From positions 434,001 through 498,000 of the forward strand of contig NADL03000037.1 of assembly GCA_002205965.3 (NCBI GenBank): a DNA stretch of 64,000 nucleotides. Reading direction: 5' to 3'. Below the pieces are notes generated by a model, which searched no databases, had not been told where the DNA came from, and worked only from the letters and a program-made list of their open reading frames with translations. This stretch comes from Kappaphycus alvarezii (taxonomy: Eukaryota > Rhodophyta > Florideophyceae > Gigartinales > Solieriaceae). Positions 35,369-44,052 of this stretch are shown here, piece after piece. How positions within the stretch are numbered: the stretch's first letter is position 1; every line of letters begins with the position of its first letter. The position numbers and the translations under genes are program-made.

Positions 35369-36035
35369 ATGCCATACTATAGCCCACCCGATCCGACCTA
35401 TTCCTCTGTCTCTTCCTCTAGACAACCACGCAGAATGGATGCCGCCCTGTTTGAATACTTCGACGTCTGTGCTTGGTCCGTCATTCCGGCCGACCACGAA
35501 CAACCTGCGCAGCAACCCGTTGCACCCTCCAAAATCTCCTCTGTATTTAACAACATAACTACACGATTACAATCTTTTCTTCCTCGCCGTCTTCACGAAC
35601 CCACTGGACCATGGGGTTTGATCCTTGACATGGTTCTTAGCCTTTTTGTCGCTCAAGGCGCCTGCCGTTCTGTGATCGACGCGTTGCCGTTACAAGTTGT
35701 CGGAAAAAGTTCTGAAGTTCCCTCCTCTCCTTTGAAGAGCCATCGTGGGCAAGTGCCAGTACAGGTAGGCGACAAATGTGCCATCTGCCTTGGGTGTTAC
35801 GAAGAAGGAGACTCAGTCAGGCATTTGGCTTGTAATCACGCATTTCACGCTGAGGTACGTCCACCCATCTTCAGTCAATTGGATTCCGCGGGATCCTTTT
35901 TACAACTTCGGAAAGCTCCTAACATGTGCTCCTTAACTTGTTTCCTTCTGTCTTGATTTTGCGCTACATCAGTGCGTTGACGTCTGGTTAGAAAGGAAAA
36001 GCTTGTGTCCAATTTGCAAGAGAGATACCTGCTGA
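35369..36035 (+). CDS. RING-H2 finger protein, probable E3 ubiquitin ligase
   Basis: Exon 1 from the ATG at 35369 (or 35432) encodes a Ser/Pro-rich N-terminus, a hydrophobic-amphipathic stretch WGLILDMVLSLFVAQGACRS, and the first half of a RING-H2 finger, CAICLGCYEEGDSVRHLACN, then HAFHAE. The GT at 35855 and AG at 35971-35972 bound a 118-bp intron. Exon 2 completes the finger, CVDVWLERKSLCPICKRD, and stops at the TGA 36033-36035. The joined finger has the order CX2C, CXHX3H (RING-H2) and CX2C, at usual spacing. Without splicing the finger is incomplete, which supports the intron. The domain at the very C-terminus binds E2 enzymes in this family; substrate unknown. Convergent with the Rab3GAP gene, about 130 bases apart. 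Confidence 0.82.
35855..35972 (+). other. Intron of the RING-H2 gene
   Basis: Donor GAG|GTACGT and acceptor CTACATCAG|TGC. Removal fuses HAFHAE to CVDVWL in frame and restores all eight metal ligands of the RING-H2 finger. Confidence 0.82.
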
Positions 36036-36162
36036 AATTCTTCGAACAACATTTCCCGCAACACGTCGGTGGGGTCCAGTCGGCATGCGGTGTTTCTCTA
36101 AATGACATAGGAGCAATGATACTTTTCGTGAGATTGTCACTTACTGGAAACCCATATATCGA

Positions 36163-38949
36163 TCACACAGAATAATCAAGCCCAAGGCGGAAAGCGACCC
36201 GGAATTCATCCCGACCAAGCCTCGCATACATTCGATCCGTCATGTTCTCACCACGCTCATCATAGTCGCCGCCGGTGATAACAAACTCTCGCACATCCGG
36301 GAGTAACATGCTTCGCCAGCCGCCGTCGTCAAGGCCAGCCATTCTCGCAATTAATTCCCTCTCTCGCTCTTGCACGACATCGGCATATCCGCCGCATGCA
36401 AGACGGTCAACGACATGTCCAAGCCCATTCACTGGGGGCAGCTTTGTAAATACAGACGTAGCAATGAGTCCTGTGTGTTCTGCAGCAGCCGCTCTATCTA
36501 TCGCCGCGGCAACCAAGCCGATTTCCACCACGGTCGACTGGCTCAGCTTCAAGGTTGCGCAGATTTCCCGCACAGCTTGACGAGCTCCCTCAATTTGTTT
36601 CCGCACGTTGGGTAAAATTGGCGTTCTCGAGAATGCTCGATCCAGTAGAGCTACTGCGTTGTTTCCCTGAATCGCTGCCAAGTGGAGTAGGACTTGTGTC
36701 ATCGGCATTGCCCGTAAATCCGCAAGCGCCTTCCTTCCATGCGCCGCAGCGTCAAAAAGAGGAAGTTGTTGAGAGGCAGGGAGCTTCTCAGCTTGTTCCC
36801 ACAGTTCTTCCCATGCGTTTCCCTTTCTTGCCATGCGCGCACTGAGCCTCCCCCTGCGACTCTGATGGGCAGCCGCCGTGCTAGGGACTGGAATGGCCTT
36901 CTCGACAGCCTGGCCTTTGTCGGCCAGTTTCATGGGTGCAAGCTCCGCATTCCGCGTCTTTTCAACCTTCATTGACGTGGGACGGTGTGTCTCTGAGGCA
37001 TCGAAATTCGTACTAGCATCATCTCGGGGCAACCAGTCTGAGGGTGAGAACCATCTTACAAAGTCCGCCATGCTAGCTGTAGGGTTGGCAGCCTTAAATG
37101 CCATCATATCGCTTTTCAAAGTCAAAGACTGGCGTTTTGCGTCGAGATCCACTCCTTTCTCACTAGACTCTGCTCGTAGCACCATTCGTTGTAATTCCTC
37201 CTCAACCATGTCTCGAGTCACCAAAGGATGTGGTTGCACATAGGGCTCCCAGACTCCAGCACCAGATTGTTGGCCCGATTTGCCAACATCACCCCCGCCA
37301 ACAAGTTCAACCCCCTCAAGCAAACTCTTTCGTCCTTTACCGTCATCCTTTTTCCCTCCCGTTGCAGCCTGAAATCCTGCGGTTTCCCGTCTTCGCCTTT
37401 CAACACAGCAATTTATCATTTGCAGTTTCTGTGTGATCAAGCTTGCGTCATGATCAGGTCCATCCTCTGCATTAAATGGGACTCCGCAGATGATCCACTG
37501 ATGTTCCCAATGGACTTCGACCCCATCAAGAAAAAGATTCCATAGCTTGGAGGCCCCATTTACTGTTTCAGAAGCACCGATAAGCCTCGCTAGTCTCTCG
37601 AGAACTGTGGTTTCTGCCGCATTTGGCCCAAGGGCATCGACCACATCAGCCATTATTCCCCGCCCGAGATCCATTTCGAATAAGGCAGCAACAGACGAAG
37701 TCAAAAACTGCTCATCAATACTGTCATCTTGAACGGCAGCTGCGGCTACGTACTCCCCAACTTGGACCAAGTAATCGTCGAGTGCCACTGTTGCCGGAAC
37801 ACTGAAGGTAGTAGGTGTGGAAGTGCCCTGTGGTTGATTAGAGTGGGATGCCGCTGAGCTCTCGTGCTCCCCAGCTGACTTTTTTGTGCTACTTCTACTC
37901 CTCCGAACGTTAACAACGGGAAGAGGGGCAGCTGGATTTGAACTGTTGACTAAATTCGATGCACTCTGTGTTAGGCGTAAGATTGAGAGTGCTGGTGCGG
38001 TAGCAGGAATTCGCGACGATGGTATTTGCGAGCTAGCAATTGCTTCCAATAAGTCAGCCGCTGGGGACAGTCGAAGTCTGGTGGCAGTCGACGCGGGCAG
38101 TCCAGCGAGAACGGTATTTCTTTGCAAAGCAGACGCGTGGAAATTATCCCAAATAGCAGTAACTCTTATTCTTCTGATTGGATCCGACTGCGACAGGGCA
38201 AGTGCCTGCTCGGCATTTAACCTCCTGTCAGATGCGAACGATCCAGGAGTGGGTGCAAGCTTAAAAGAGAAGTCCGTCCAGTCGTAAATAAATTTGGCAG
38301 TAATGCTAGCGTCATTAAGTGGGGGCGGGTGGAGATGTTTGGCAGAAATACGTTTGTTCTGAAACAGTTTGAGTAAACCAGCAAGATGGGTGTAATCTTC
38401 TGATAGTTGGTAAGTATAATCACATGAAAACCGGATGTGATAAGGATGTAGCTGGCGACCTATGAATCGCAGAGAACTTGGTCTCCCAACCGGAACTATT
38501 ACCGGAAGAGCAGAAGAGCAGGCGGAGGATGCAACAGCCATTGCTGAGAGAAGCACCGCCGCATCAGATCCGTCGTCAGCAGCAATGCCATCTGGAGTCT
38601 CTGCAGTTAAAAGAATGCATTCACTCACTCCGAGAAGCCGTTCCAGAGGATAAGATTCCCATATGTCTGTTGGGGAATGACTTCGAAGCTCCATCCAGAG
38701 CGGCTTTTCTCCCAACTTGACAACCGTGCTCGTGATCGGTTGAGGTTCAAGAGGAGAAGTGGATCTCTTGGTCTCAGAGGATTGATCCTCTTTTGCTATT
38801 GTAGCGCTCGGGCGTTGGCCATCCTGCAGCCCCCACCCGCGGAGCTCTAGTTCGATGTCCAATGCCAGACGCTCCCAGGGAGTAGCACAAGTAAAGTCGA
38901 TCAATTCCCCAGCGTTGCTTGAAGGAAGTATGTCTGCACCCAACGGCAT
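36163..38949 (-). CDS. RAB3GAP1: Rab3 GTPase-activating protein catalytic subunit homologue
   Basis: A single intronless 928-codon frame opens at the ATG complementary to 38947-38949. Family signatures in order are FTCATPWERL near residue 20, EHQWIICGVPF at about 485, ITQKLQMINCCVERRRR at about 510, SDMMAFKAANP with DFVRWFSPSDW at about 620-640, and LSARMARKGNAWEELWEQ with LPLFDAAAHGRKAL at about 700-735. These match the conserved C-terminal half of Rab3GAP1, including the region holding the catalytic Arg. The family acts on Rab3, and as a GEF on Rab18, together with Rab3GAP2 at membranes. Length is close to the animal protein (about 980). The middle part (residues 330-480) is Ser/Ala-rich and poorly conserved. 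Stop is TGA. Confidence 0.88.
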   Translation of the reverse strand: MPLGADILPSSNAGELIDFTCATPWERLALDIELELRGWGLQDGQRPSATIAKEDQSSETKRSTSPLEPQPITSTVVKLGEKPLWMELRSHSPTDIWESYPLERLLGVSECILLTAETPDGIAADDGSDAAVLLSAMAVASSACSSALPVIVPVGRPSSLRFIGRQLHPYHIRFSCDYTYQLSEDYTHLAGLLKLFQNKRISAKHLHPPPLNDASITAKFIYDWTDFSFKLAPTPGSFASDRRLNAEQALALSQSDPIRRIRVTAIWDNFHASALQRNTVLAGLPASTATRLRLSPAADLLEAIASSQIPSSRIPATAPALSILRLTQSASNLVNSSNPAAPLPVVNVRRSRSSTKKSAGEHESSAASHSNQPQGTSTPTTFSVPATVALDDYLVQVGEYVAAAAVQDDSIDEQFLTSSVAALFEMDLGRGIMADVVDALGPNAAETTVLERLARLIGASETVNGASKLWNLFLDGVEVHWEHQWIICGVPFNAEDGPDHDASLITQKLQMINCCVERRRRETAGFQAATGGKKDDGKGRKSLLEGVELVGGGDVGKSGQQSGAGVWEPYVQPHPLVTRDMVEEELQRMVLRAESSEKGVDLDAKRQSLTLKSDMMAFKAANPTASMADFVRWFSPSDWLPRDDASTNFDASETHRPTSMKVEKTRNAELAPMKLADKGQAVEKAIPVPSTAAAHQSRRGRLSARMARKGNAWEELWEQAEKLPASQQLPLFDAAAHGRKALADLRAMPMTQVLLHLAAIQGNNAVALLDRAFSRTPILPNVRKQIEGARQAVREICATLKLSQSTVVEIGLVAAAIDRAAAAEHTGLIATSVFTKLPPVNGLGHVVDRLACGGYADVVQERERELIARMAGLDDGGWRSMLLPDVREFVITGGDYDERGENMTDRMYARLGRDEFRVAFRLGLDYSV

Positions 38950-39400
38950 GGTCCTGTGGAGTAGAAGAGCAAGCTTAAACTCTACGAATGTAGGTATTGA
39001 GGAAGTTTCAGATTAGCCAGCCGTTGTTTCGGAAACTTCTATTCTCAGCGCAAGTCTCCTTTGAAGTTACCTAACAGTAACGCACGGTGGTGGTCATTTA
39101 AAAATGGTTAGTCGGCGGGGTGAGCTTGTGAGCGGTAGGAATTGATATTTTTGATGGGTGACGATTGCTGCTCAACCAGGCCTGCGCGTAAATGCTTTTA
39201 CCGCTTCGTGGCAAAGCCAGCACCTAGAGCGACGTCGGAGGATGATGACTCTCGATACAAGAACTGCAGCTGGCAGTATTGTGCGAGCGGCAAAACGTTT
39301 TGCTCTTGTTGATGTCAACAGCTTTATATTGATGTCAACATCAAATTGAAATGCTGCTAATGTTAATATCAATATTTCAAGTTTGCCTAAGAGGACAAGA
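38950..39400. other. Upstream region of the Rab3GAP gene
   Basis: No gene seen. This is the probable promoter side of the minus-strand gene. No clear TATA-type element could be fixed. TTGATGTCAACA is repeated at 39309 and 39330. Confidence 0.35.
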
Positions 39401-39560
39401 GTACTGTACTGTACTGTACTGAACAATGCTGTAAAGTACAGTATAGAACCAATTGTACTGTACTGTACAGTACAGTATTTCGTACAGTACGGAAAAGCGA
39501 AGTGAATTCCTTCGTGAAACTTTACTGTACTTTATAGAGTATCTATAGAGTACACAGCAG
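39400..39560. repeat. TACTG array with palindromes
   Basis: GTACTGTACTGTACTG at 39402-39420, then TGTACTGTACTGTACAGTAC at 39454-39473 and further copies to 39550. Array direction flips, giving long hairpin potential. Confidence 0.8.
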
Positions 39561-39574
39561 TACTGACTATACGG

Positions 39575-39800
39575 CTAAGAACTAACCGGATGTTCCACGT
39601 CAGGCACGTGCAGTGGGGCTCGCGAAAGAATCGCCATTGCAACAGAAGACCACAGTGTGCAACTAATGCGCTGATAAATACGTCTGCGGATCACTGCTGT
39701 GGTTGTGTTGAACTTCTCTGCGATGCGCGGGATGAAGTATTCGAAGAACAGAATCGAGGCGGGGGATAGGGCACCCAAGGGGTCGAAAGCCAGGGGCTGA
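39575..39800 (-). pseudogene. Retroelement C-terminal tail, minus copy A
   Basis: The minus strand encodes LGALSPASILFFEYFIPRIA, then FNTTTAVIRRRIYQRISCTL and WSSVAMAILSRAPLHVPDVE. It is the same peptide family as 19985-20406 (+), preceded by PLAFD-like residues. No upstream domains are attached. Flanked on both sides by TACTG repeats. Confidence 0.5.
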
Positions 39801-39904
39801 AACTTGGAAGTTCAGTACAATACAGTTTGAAATACAGTATATATACAGGTACAGTATAATCATGTGTACTTCATGAATTAAGGATGAAAATTCTTCAAAG
39901 TTTA

Positions 39905-40150
39905 CATCAAATGATTTCTACGGTGTCCACTGCAGGATCCGACTGTGGGGCTTGGAACTGACCCGATGGTCCACGTCGGTCACGTGCAGCGGCGTGCGCG
40001 GGCAGATAGCCATAGCGATAGACGACCAGATGATGCAACTAAGGCAAGGTTCATTCACACGCCGGCGTATCACGCCTGCATTCGTATTATACCGCCGCGC
40101 TATTCGCGGGATTAACTCCTCAAACAAAACAACAGTTTCGCTGGTGCCGT
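39905..40150 (-). pseudogene. Retroelement C-terminal tail, minus copy B
   Basis: The minus strand encodes LFEELIPRIARRYNTNAGVI, then RRRVNEPCLSCIIWSSIAMA and RTPLHVTDVDHRVSS. It is a second, diverged copy next to copy A. It ends about 10 bases from the left edge of the bacterial-type island. Confidence 0.5.
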
Positions 40151-40319
40151 TGTAAAGGGCCTATCGGCCGCTCGCTACACTTATATATATCCTGGCTATG
40201 TTTCCTAACGCTTACCTGCCACGCTGACATGAAAGTCTCGACTTACAGTTGTCGGTCACGTTTACGTAAGAATGCTTTTAATTGCTGACAATATAGGTAG
40301 GGCTTTATTCGGTTGGTAC

Positions 40320-41330
40320 TGACCTGAACCCCATAGAGGTGGTCTTGGATTTTGGACCAAATCAGCAGCGTTTTAAGGTGGAATCTGGTTTCATTTATGC
40401 TACTAATTTCTCAAGTAATGGTTTCGTGTCATAAGCCTCATTTGGGGTCAATATGCCGTGGGATGAATGGGGCCGTTCGGCATTGTAGTAATCCATCCAG
40501 CATCCGATTTTCCGTTTGGCTTGCGAGCCTGTTTCAAAGGCATGCAGGTAAACGCATTCATATTTGACAGACCGCCAGAGCCGCCCGACCATCCGGTTGT
40601 CGATCCAGCGACCACGCCCGTCCATCGAGATTTTCACCTCAGCATCTTTCAAGGCATTGATCCATTCAAAGCTGGTAAATTGAGAACCCTGGTCCGTGTT
40701 CATGATCTCAGGCTTCCCATATCGGACGAGCGCCTCCTTCAATGTCTCAACACAGAAGCTGGCGTCCATCGAGTTCGATAGCCTCCAACTCAGAACCTTG
40801 CGGCTGTGCCAGTCCATGATCGCCACCAGATACAAAAATCCGCGATGCATCGGAATGTACGTTATATCCGCACACCAGACCTAATTAGGCTGGTCAATGA
40901 CCATGTCTTTGAGAAGATAAGGATACACCTTGTGTTCTGGATGTTTCTTGCTGGTGTTGGGTGTTTGATAGACCGGAACCAGCCGCATCAAGCGCATCAG
41001 ACGCCGAACACGGTGACGACCACAGGAATGCCCCTGCGGCTGCATCCAGCGGGCCATTTGGCGAGAGCCATACCAGGGTGTCTGCAAAAACTGCTTGTCG
41101 ATGATTTCCATGAACTTCAGGTTTTCCGCGCTCTCGCCCTTTGGCGTGTAGTAAAGATTGGAGCGCGTCAGGCTCAGCAGTTTGCACTAGCGGCGCACGT
41201 TTAAATCTTCCTTTTCCCTGCTCACCATTTTTTGCCTCGCGTCCCGAGTAGTTGATGCGAAGCATCCGCTAAAAAATCCCGCTCGACAAACAACTTAGTA
41301 GCAGCGGAGAGCAAATTAGAAACAATCAAA
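40320..41330 (-). mobile_element. IS3-family insertion sequence, 5'-truncated, copy 1
   Basis: The terminal TGACCTGAACCCCATAGAGG at 40320 has the look of an IS3-family end and coincides with the point where this sequence leaves the uninterrupted arm at 45727. The other end is missing. Only the last ~20 codons of orfA (ending GTRGKKW and TGA at about 41226) remain, upstream of orfB. Confidence 0.8.
40395..41228 (-). pseudogene. IS3-family transposase orfB, copy 1, two in-frame TAG
   Basis: The frame runs from the ATG at 41228 (overlapping the orfA stop) as VSREKEDLNVRR, TAG, CKLLSLTRSNLYYTPKGE, then PWYGSRQMARWM. The integrase core follows: DQPN, TAG, VWCADITYIPM (first D), MNTDQGSQFTS (second D), and DNRMVGRLWRSVKYE (catalytic E). 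It ends at a TAA at 40395-40397 after PNEAYDTKP. No frameshift is present. In this family the two TAG positions are normally Gln (RRQCELLG and PNQVW). Under the standard code it is dead. The bacterial type of transposase in a eukaryotic setting is unusual. Confidence 0.88.
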
Positions 41331-41398
41331 AACAGTGCATTTACTGATATCACCTAATTACAACACGTCGAAGACATGTCGCCCGCTGAGGGAAATCA

Positions 41399-41840
41399 CT
41401 ATGAGTGATATAATGTGTAAAGAGGCACGTTTTTCTGTTCCGCCTCGGCAGCAAGAGACCTTAGCTCACTCGGCGACCCCGGAGGCTTTTTAATGATCAC
41501 AGGAATATCCCGTTCAATATACGTTCTCGCAACCTTGATGTTATAACGAGCGCCAATAGCAGCATAGGAGACTTGTTTTTCGCCCTTGGGCTGCGGCTTG
41601 CAATTTACACCTATAATAGCTGATCTAAGATCACGATAGATTGGCAACTTATTGGTACGGAAAAGGTCCAGGCCGACAGCATTCTTGTCTATGTCAGCAG
41701 CAGCTATCGGACAGGCATTATTGATAGAAAGGAGCGCTTTAAAAGCAGTGGTTTTCACAATCTGGCCGGCATCAGCAAAAAAAACACCCCCCAAGCGAAA
41801 GTTAGGCTTGAAAAAGGAGCGCTTGAAGATGACATAACGA
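41399..41840 (-). pseudogene. Gfo/Idh/MocA-family oxidoreductase fragment, galactose-dehydrogenase-like
   Basis: A minus-strand frame encodes DAGQIVKTTAFKALL, CPIAAADIDKNAVGL, NKLPIYRDLRSAI, then YNIKVARTYIERDIPVIIKK with PPGSPSELRSLAAEAEQ and LYTLYHS. The pattern of a nucleotide-binding N-domain, the (E/K)KPPG motif and the WHS-like end fits NAD(P)-dependent sugar dehydrogenases, closest in style to bacterial D-galactose 1-dehydrogenase. In the motif EKPPG the Glu is Lys here. The frame ends abruptly in TAG at the edge of the IS3-bearing repeat, so the C-terminal domain is lost. The N-terminus overlaps the opposite-strand repeat gene. Confidence 0.5.
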
Positions 41841-42007
41841 TAGTATGAAGGGCGACGTTGTGGGAAAAGTTTGATGGTTTGATGGGGGAGAAAAGGATGG
41901 TGTTCGAATAGATGGCAAAATTTTGGCTTGCAGCACTTTGGCATCACCTTATAACCACAAAAAAAGTTCTGCAACTATTCAAAAACAAGCGGTCATCCAA
42001 GCCGCTC

Positions 42008-42300
42008 AAATGCAAAACTTACAAAACATTAAACCAAGCGATCTCTTGCACTAGAGTGGGGTCTTTGATTGCAACACGGGAAACAGCGAGGCATTCAACT
42101 GGGTTTAGACAAAACTATTTTCACTCTCCCGATGCAACGGTAAAAAATAGTATTACAACACAGTCTCGTGCTTTCGTTTATTCAAAGCACAACACAGTGT
42201 AGAAACAAGTGTATTCATCTCAATCAACAAAACCACGGGCTTACACTACGCGAGCTTAGAAATTTTTTTTGGAGCATTCAGAGAATATCAAGCTGCTCAA
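42008..42300 (+). repeat. 293-bp tandem repeat, unit 1 (uninterrupted)
   Basis: From ATGCAAAACTTACAAAACAT to the same word at 42301. Unit 2 is 42301-42367 plus 43752-43970, split by the IS256 element. The units differ by about ten base changes and no indels. Confidence 0.9.
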
Positions 42301-42367
42301 ATGCAAAACTTACAAAACATTAAACCAAGCGATCCATTGCACTAGAGTGGGGTCTTTGATTGCAACA

Positions 42368-43743
42368 GAGACTATTCGCCCAACTGTGTCAATTGATTTT
42401 CAGCGATAGTCTTTGCGGGAAATGAATTTCCAGCTGGGAGACGATCAGAGCCCAATTGGCGAGTAGCGTGGTCCAGTTTTGCATGGCCTTTTTGTATACG
42501 AAATAGATGAGTTTTTCGAGTGCGGCCTGCGATGTTAATGCCCCCTTGGATTTGGTGTATTTTCTGATCATACGTTGTAGGCCCTCTACTGCATTGGTGG
42601 TGTAGATGAGGCGGCGTACGTGATGGTCATATTTGAATAGAGTAGAAACCTCGGGCCAATTGTTCTGCCAGGAGCGAATAACATGGGGATATTTTCTGCC
42701 CCACTTTTCTTCGAACAGCGCCAGATTTTCCTCAGCACCTGTTTTATCAGCAGCGCGATAGATGAGCTTGAGATCGACCATCACCGCTTTTTTTGTCCTT
42801 GCTGGCGATATAGCGCATGGAATTGCGAACCCGGTGGATGATGCACAGTTGGACTTCGCACCGAGGGAAGAGAGAAGCTATGGCGTCAGGAAACCCTTTA
42901 AGTCCGTCCACGCAGGCAATGAGGATATCCTCAACGCCGCCCTCCTTGCGGCTGGCAAGCACGCTGGCCCAGTATCTCGCGCCCTCAATCTCACCCAGAT
43001 ATAGCCCCAAAATCTCCTTGTGGCAGTCGCTATCAATGCCCAGAAGCATATAAACGGAAGTTTCACTGACGCGTCCGTCCATCCGCATTTTGAAGTGAAT
43101 GGCATCAAGCTAGAAAACTGCATAGACCGATTGCAGGGGGCGTTCACGCCATTCTTTGAGTTCAGGCAGCAGCCGATCCGTAATCTTGGAGATTGCGCCA
43201 TTGGAGATTTCAACCTGATAAATGTCTTCCAGGTTCGAGCGTATATCCGAGTAGCTCATAACGTTCGCATAAAGATCGAGAATTTTGCTATCGAGGTCAT
43301 CGTTAAGAAGGGTTTGGCGCTTTTTGAAGATTTTTAGCTCAAACTTGGCATTACGATCTCTCGGCACTTCCAGCTCGAAGCTGCCCGATGATGACTTAAC
43401 ATGCTTCTTCGAGATGCCGTTGCGACGGTTTCCGCCAGGTGCAACATCGCACAGGTGATGATCCATCTCACCGTCGAGGGCGGCTTCCATCACGCGTTTG
43501 ATCAAAGGTGACAGCGCATCGCTCAAACCCTTGCCAGTTTGCAGATCGGCTAGAATTCCTGCCTCAACGTCACTTAAATCATTCTTTGATTTTCTCATAT
43601 CAGTGTCCTTCAATTTTGCTTCAAAACGGCCATTGATATGATGGATAACTTGTTGCTGAGCAAAAAAAAGGGCTTTGCTGCCAAGTTAACCACATACCAA
43701 CAGCATAAACAAAATCAGATGACACAGTCATTGGAACAATCCC
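42368..43743 (-). mobile_element. IS256-family insertion sequence with 8-bp target duplication
   Basis: Ends: GAGACTATTCGCCCAACTGT at 42368 and, in complement, GGGATTGTTCCAATGACTGT at 43743. These give imperfect inverted repeats of about 33 bases with a shared ACTGTGTCA core. TTGCAACA flanks both sides (42360-42367 and 43744-43751). The neighbouring repeat unit holds the same target with a single TTGCAACA at about 42067-42074, which defines the empty site. Boundaries are therefore exact to the base. Confidence 0.92.
42389..43613 (-). pseudogene. IS256-family (Mutator-like) transposase, one TAG and one frameshift
   Basis: The N-terminal part (43110-43613) reads LSPLIKRVMEAALDGEMDHH, GGNRRNGISKKHVKSSSG and ELEVPRDRN up to SVYAVF. 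After a TAG come LDAIHFKMRMDGRVS (first D), ILIACVDGLKGFPDAI (second D) and IIHRVRNSMRYIASKDKK. A run of seven A near 42790 then shifts the frame into MVDLKLIYRAADKTG, IYTTNAVEGLQRM (catalytic E) and the C-terminus, ending in TGA. All three catalytic residues are present. Reduction of the A-run by one base would rejoin the frames, so a single slippage event or a read error suffices. Length (~400 codons) is typical of the family. Confidence 0.88.
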
Positions 43744-44052
43744 TTGCAACACGCAAAACAGCGAGGCATTCAACTGGGTTCAGACAAAGCTATTTTCACC
43801 CTCCCGATGCAACGGTAAAAAATAGTATTACAACACAGTCTCGTTCTTTCGTTTATTCAAAGCAAAACACAGTGTAGAAACAAGTGCATTCGTCTCAATC
43901 AACAAAACCACGGGCTTACACTACGCGAGCTTAGAAAATTTTTTTGGAGCATTCAGAGAATATCTGGAAGCTTATATCTATAAATCGCAAACTCCGACCA
44001 TACCCAAGCGGTGACCAGCATTCCACCCAGCACATTTATCACCTGCAACACA

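Larger units (their letters stand above)
40163..41404. repeat. 1.24-kb segmental duplication, copy 1 (contains IS3)
   Basis: Nearly identical to 47239-48478, differing by a handful of substitutions and two single-base deletions in the other copy. It starts CGGCCGCTCGCTACAC and ends AGGGAAATCACTATGA. The first ~155 bases also form the outer part of the inverted-repeat arms at 45575 and 47130. Confidence 0.9.
41885..44012 (+). pseudogene. Repeat-protein gene with 98-residue tandem repeat, interrupted by IS256
   Basis: A plus-strand frame reads GGEKDGVRIDGKILACSTLA, then two nearly identical units of about 98 codons each. Each unit contains AAQMQNLQNIKPSD, GVFDCNT, SEAFNWV, SRCNGKK, YYNTVS, INKTTGLHYASLE and FFGAFREY. 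The frame ends with a TGA at 44010-44012. The 1376-bp IS256 insertion sits in the second unit. Apart from it there is no indel in either unit, but both carry in-frame TAGs (after LH, after WV in unit 1 only, after KK). At the WV site unit 2 has CAG. I do not recognise the family. The exact start is unclear, with a TGA at about 41873 upstream. Confidence 0.5.

Noticed and set aside
34813-35558. Two overlapping plus-strand frames before the RING gene
   Set aside because: Composition and frame overlap suggest the 5' flank and antisense noise; only the frame from 35369 leads into the RING finger.
36275-38720. Multiple plus-strand frames across the Rab3GAP gene
   Set aside because: Antisense shadows of a conserved 928-codon gene.
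40467-41204. Plus-strand frames over the IS3 copies (also at 47541-48278)
   Set aside because: Antisense of the transposase; they are identical in both copies only because the DNA is duplicated.
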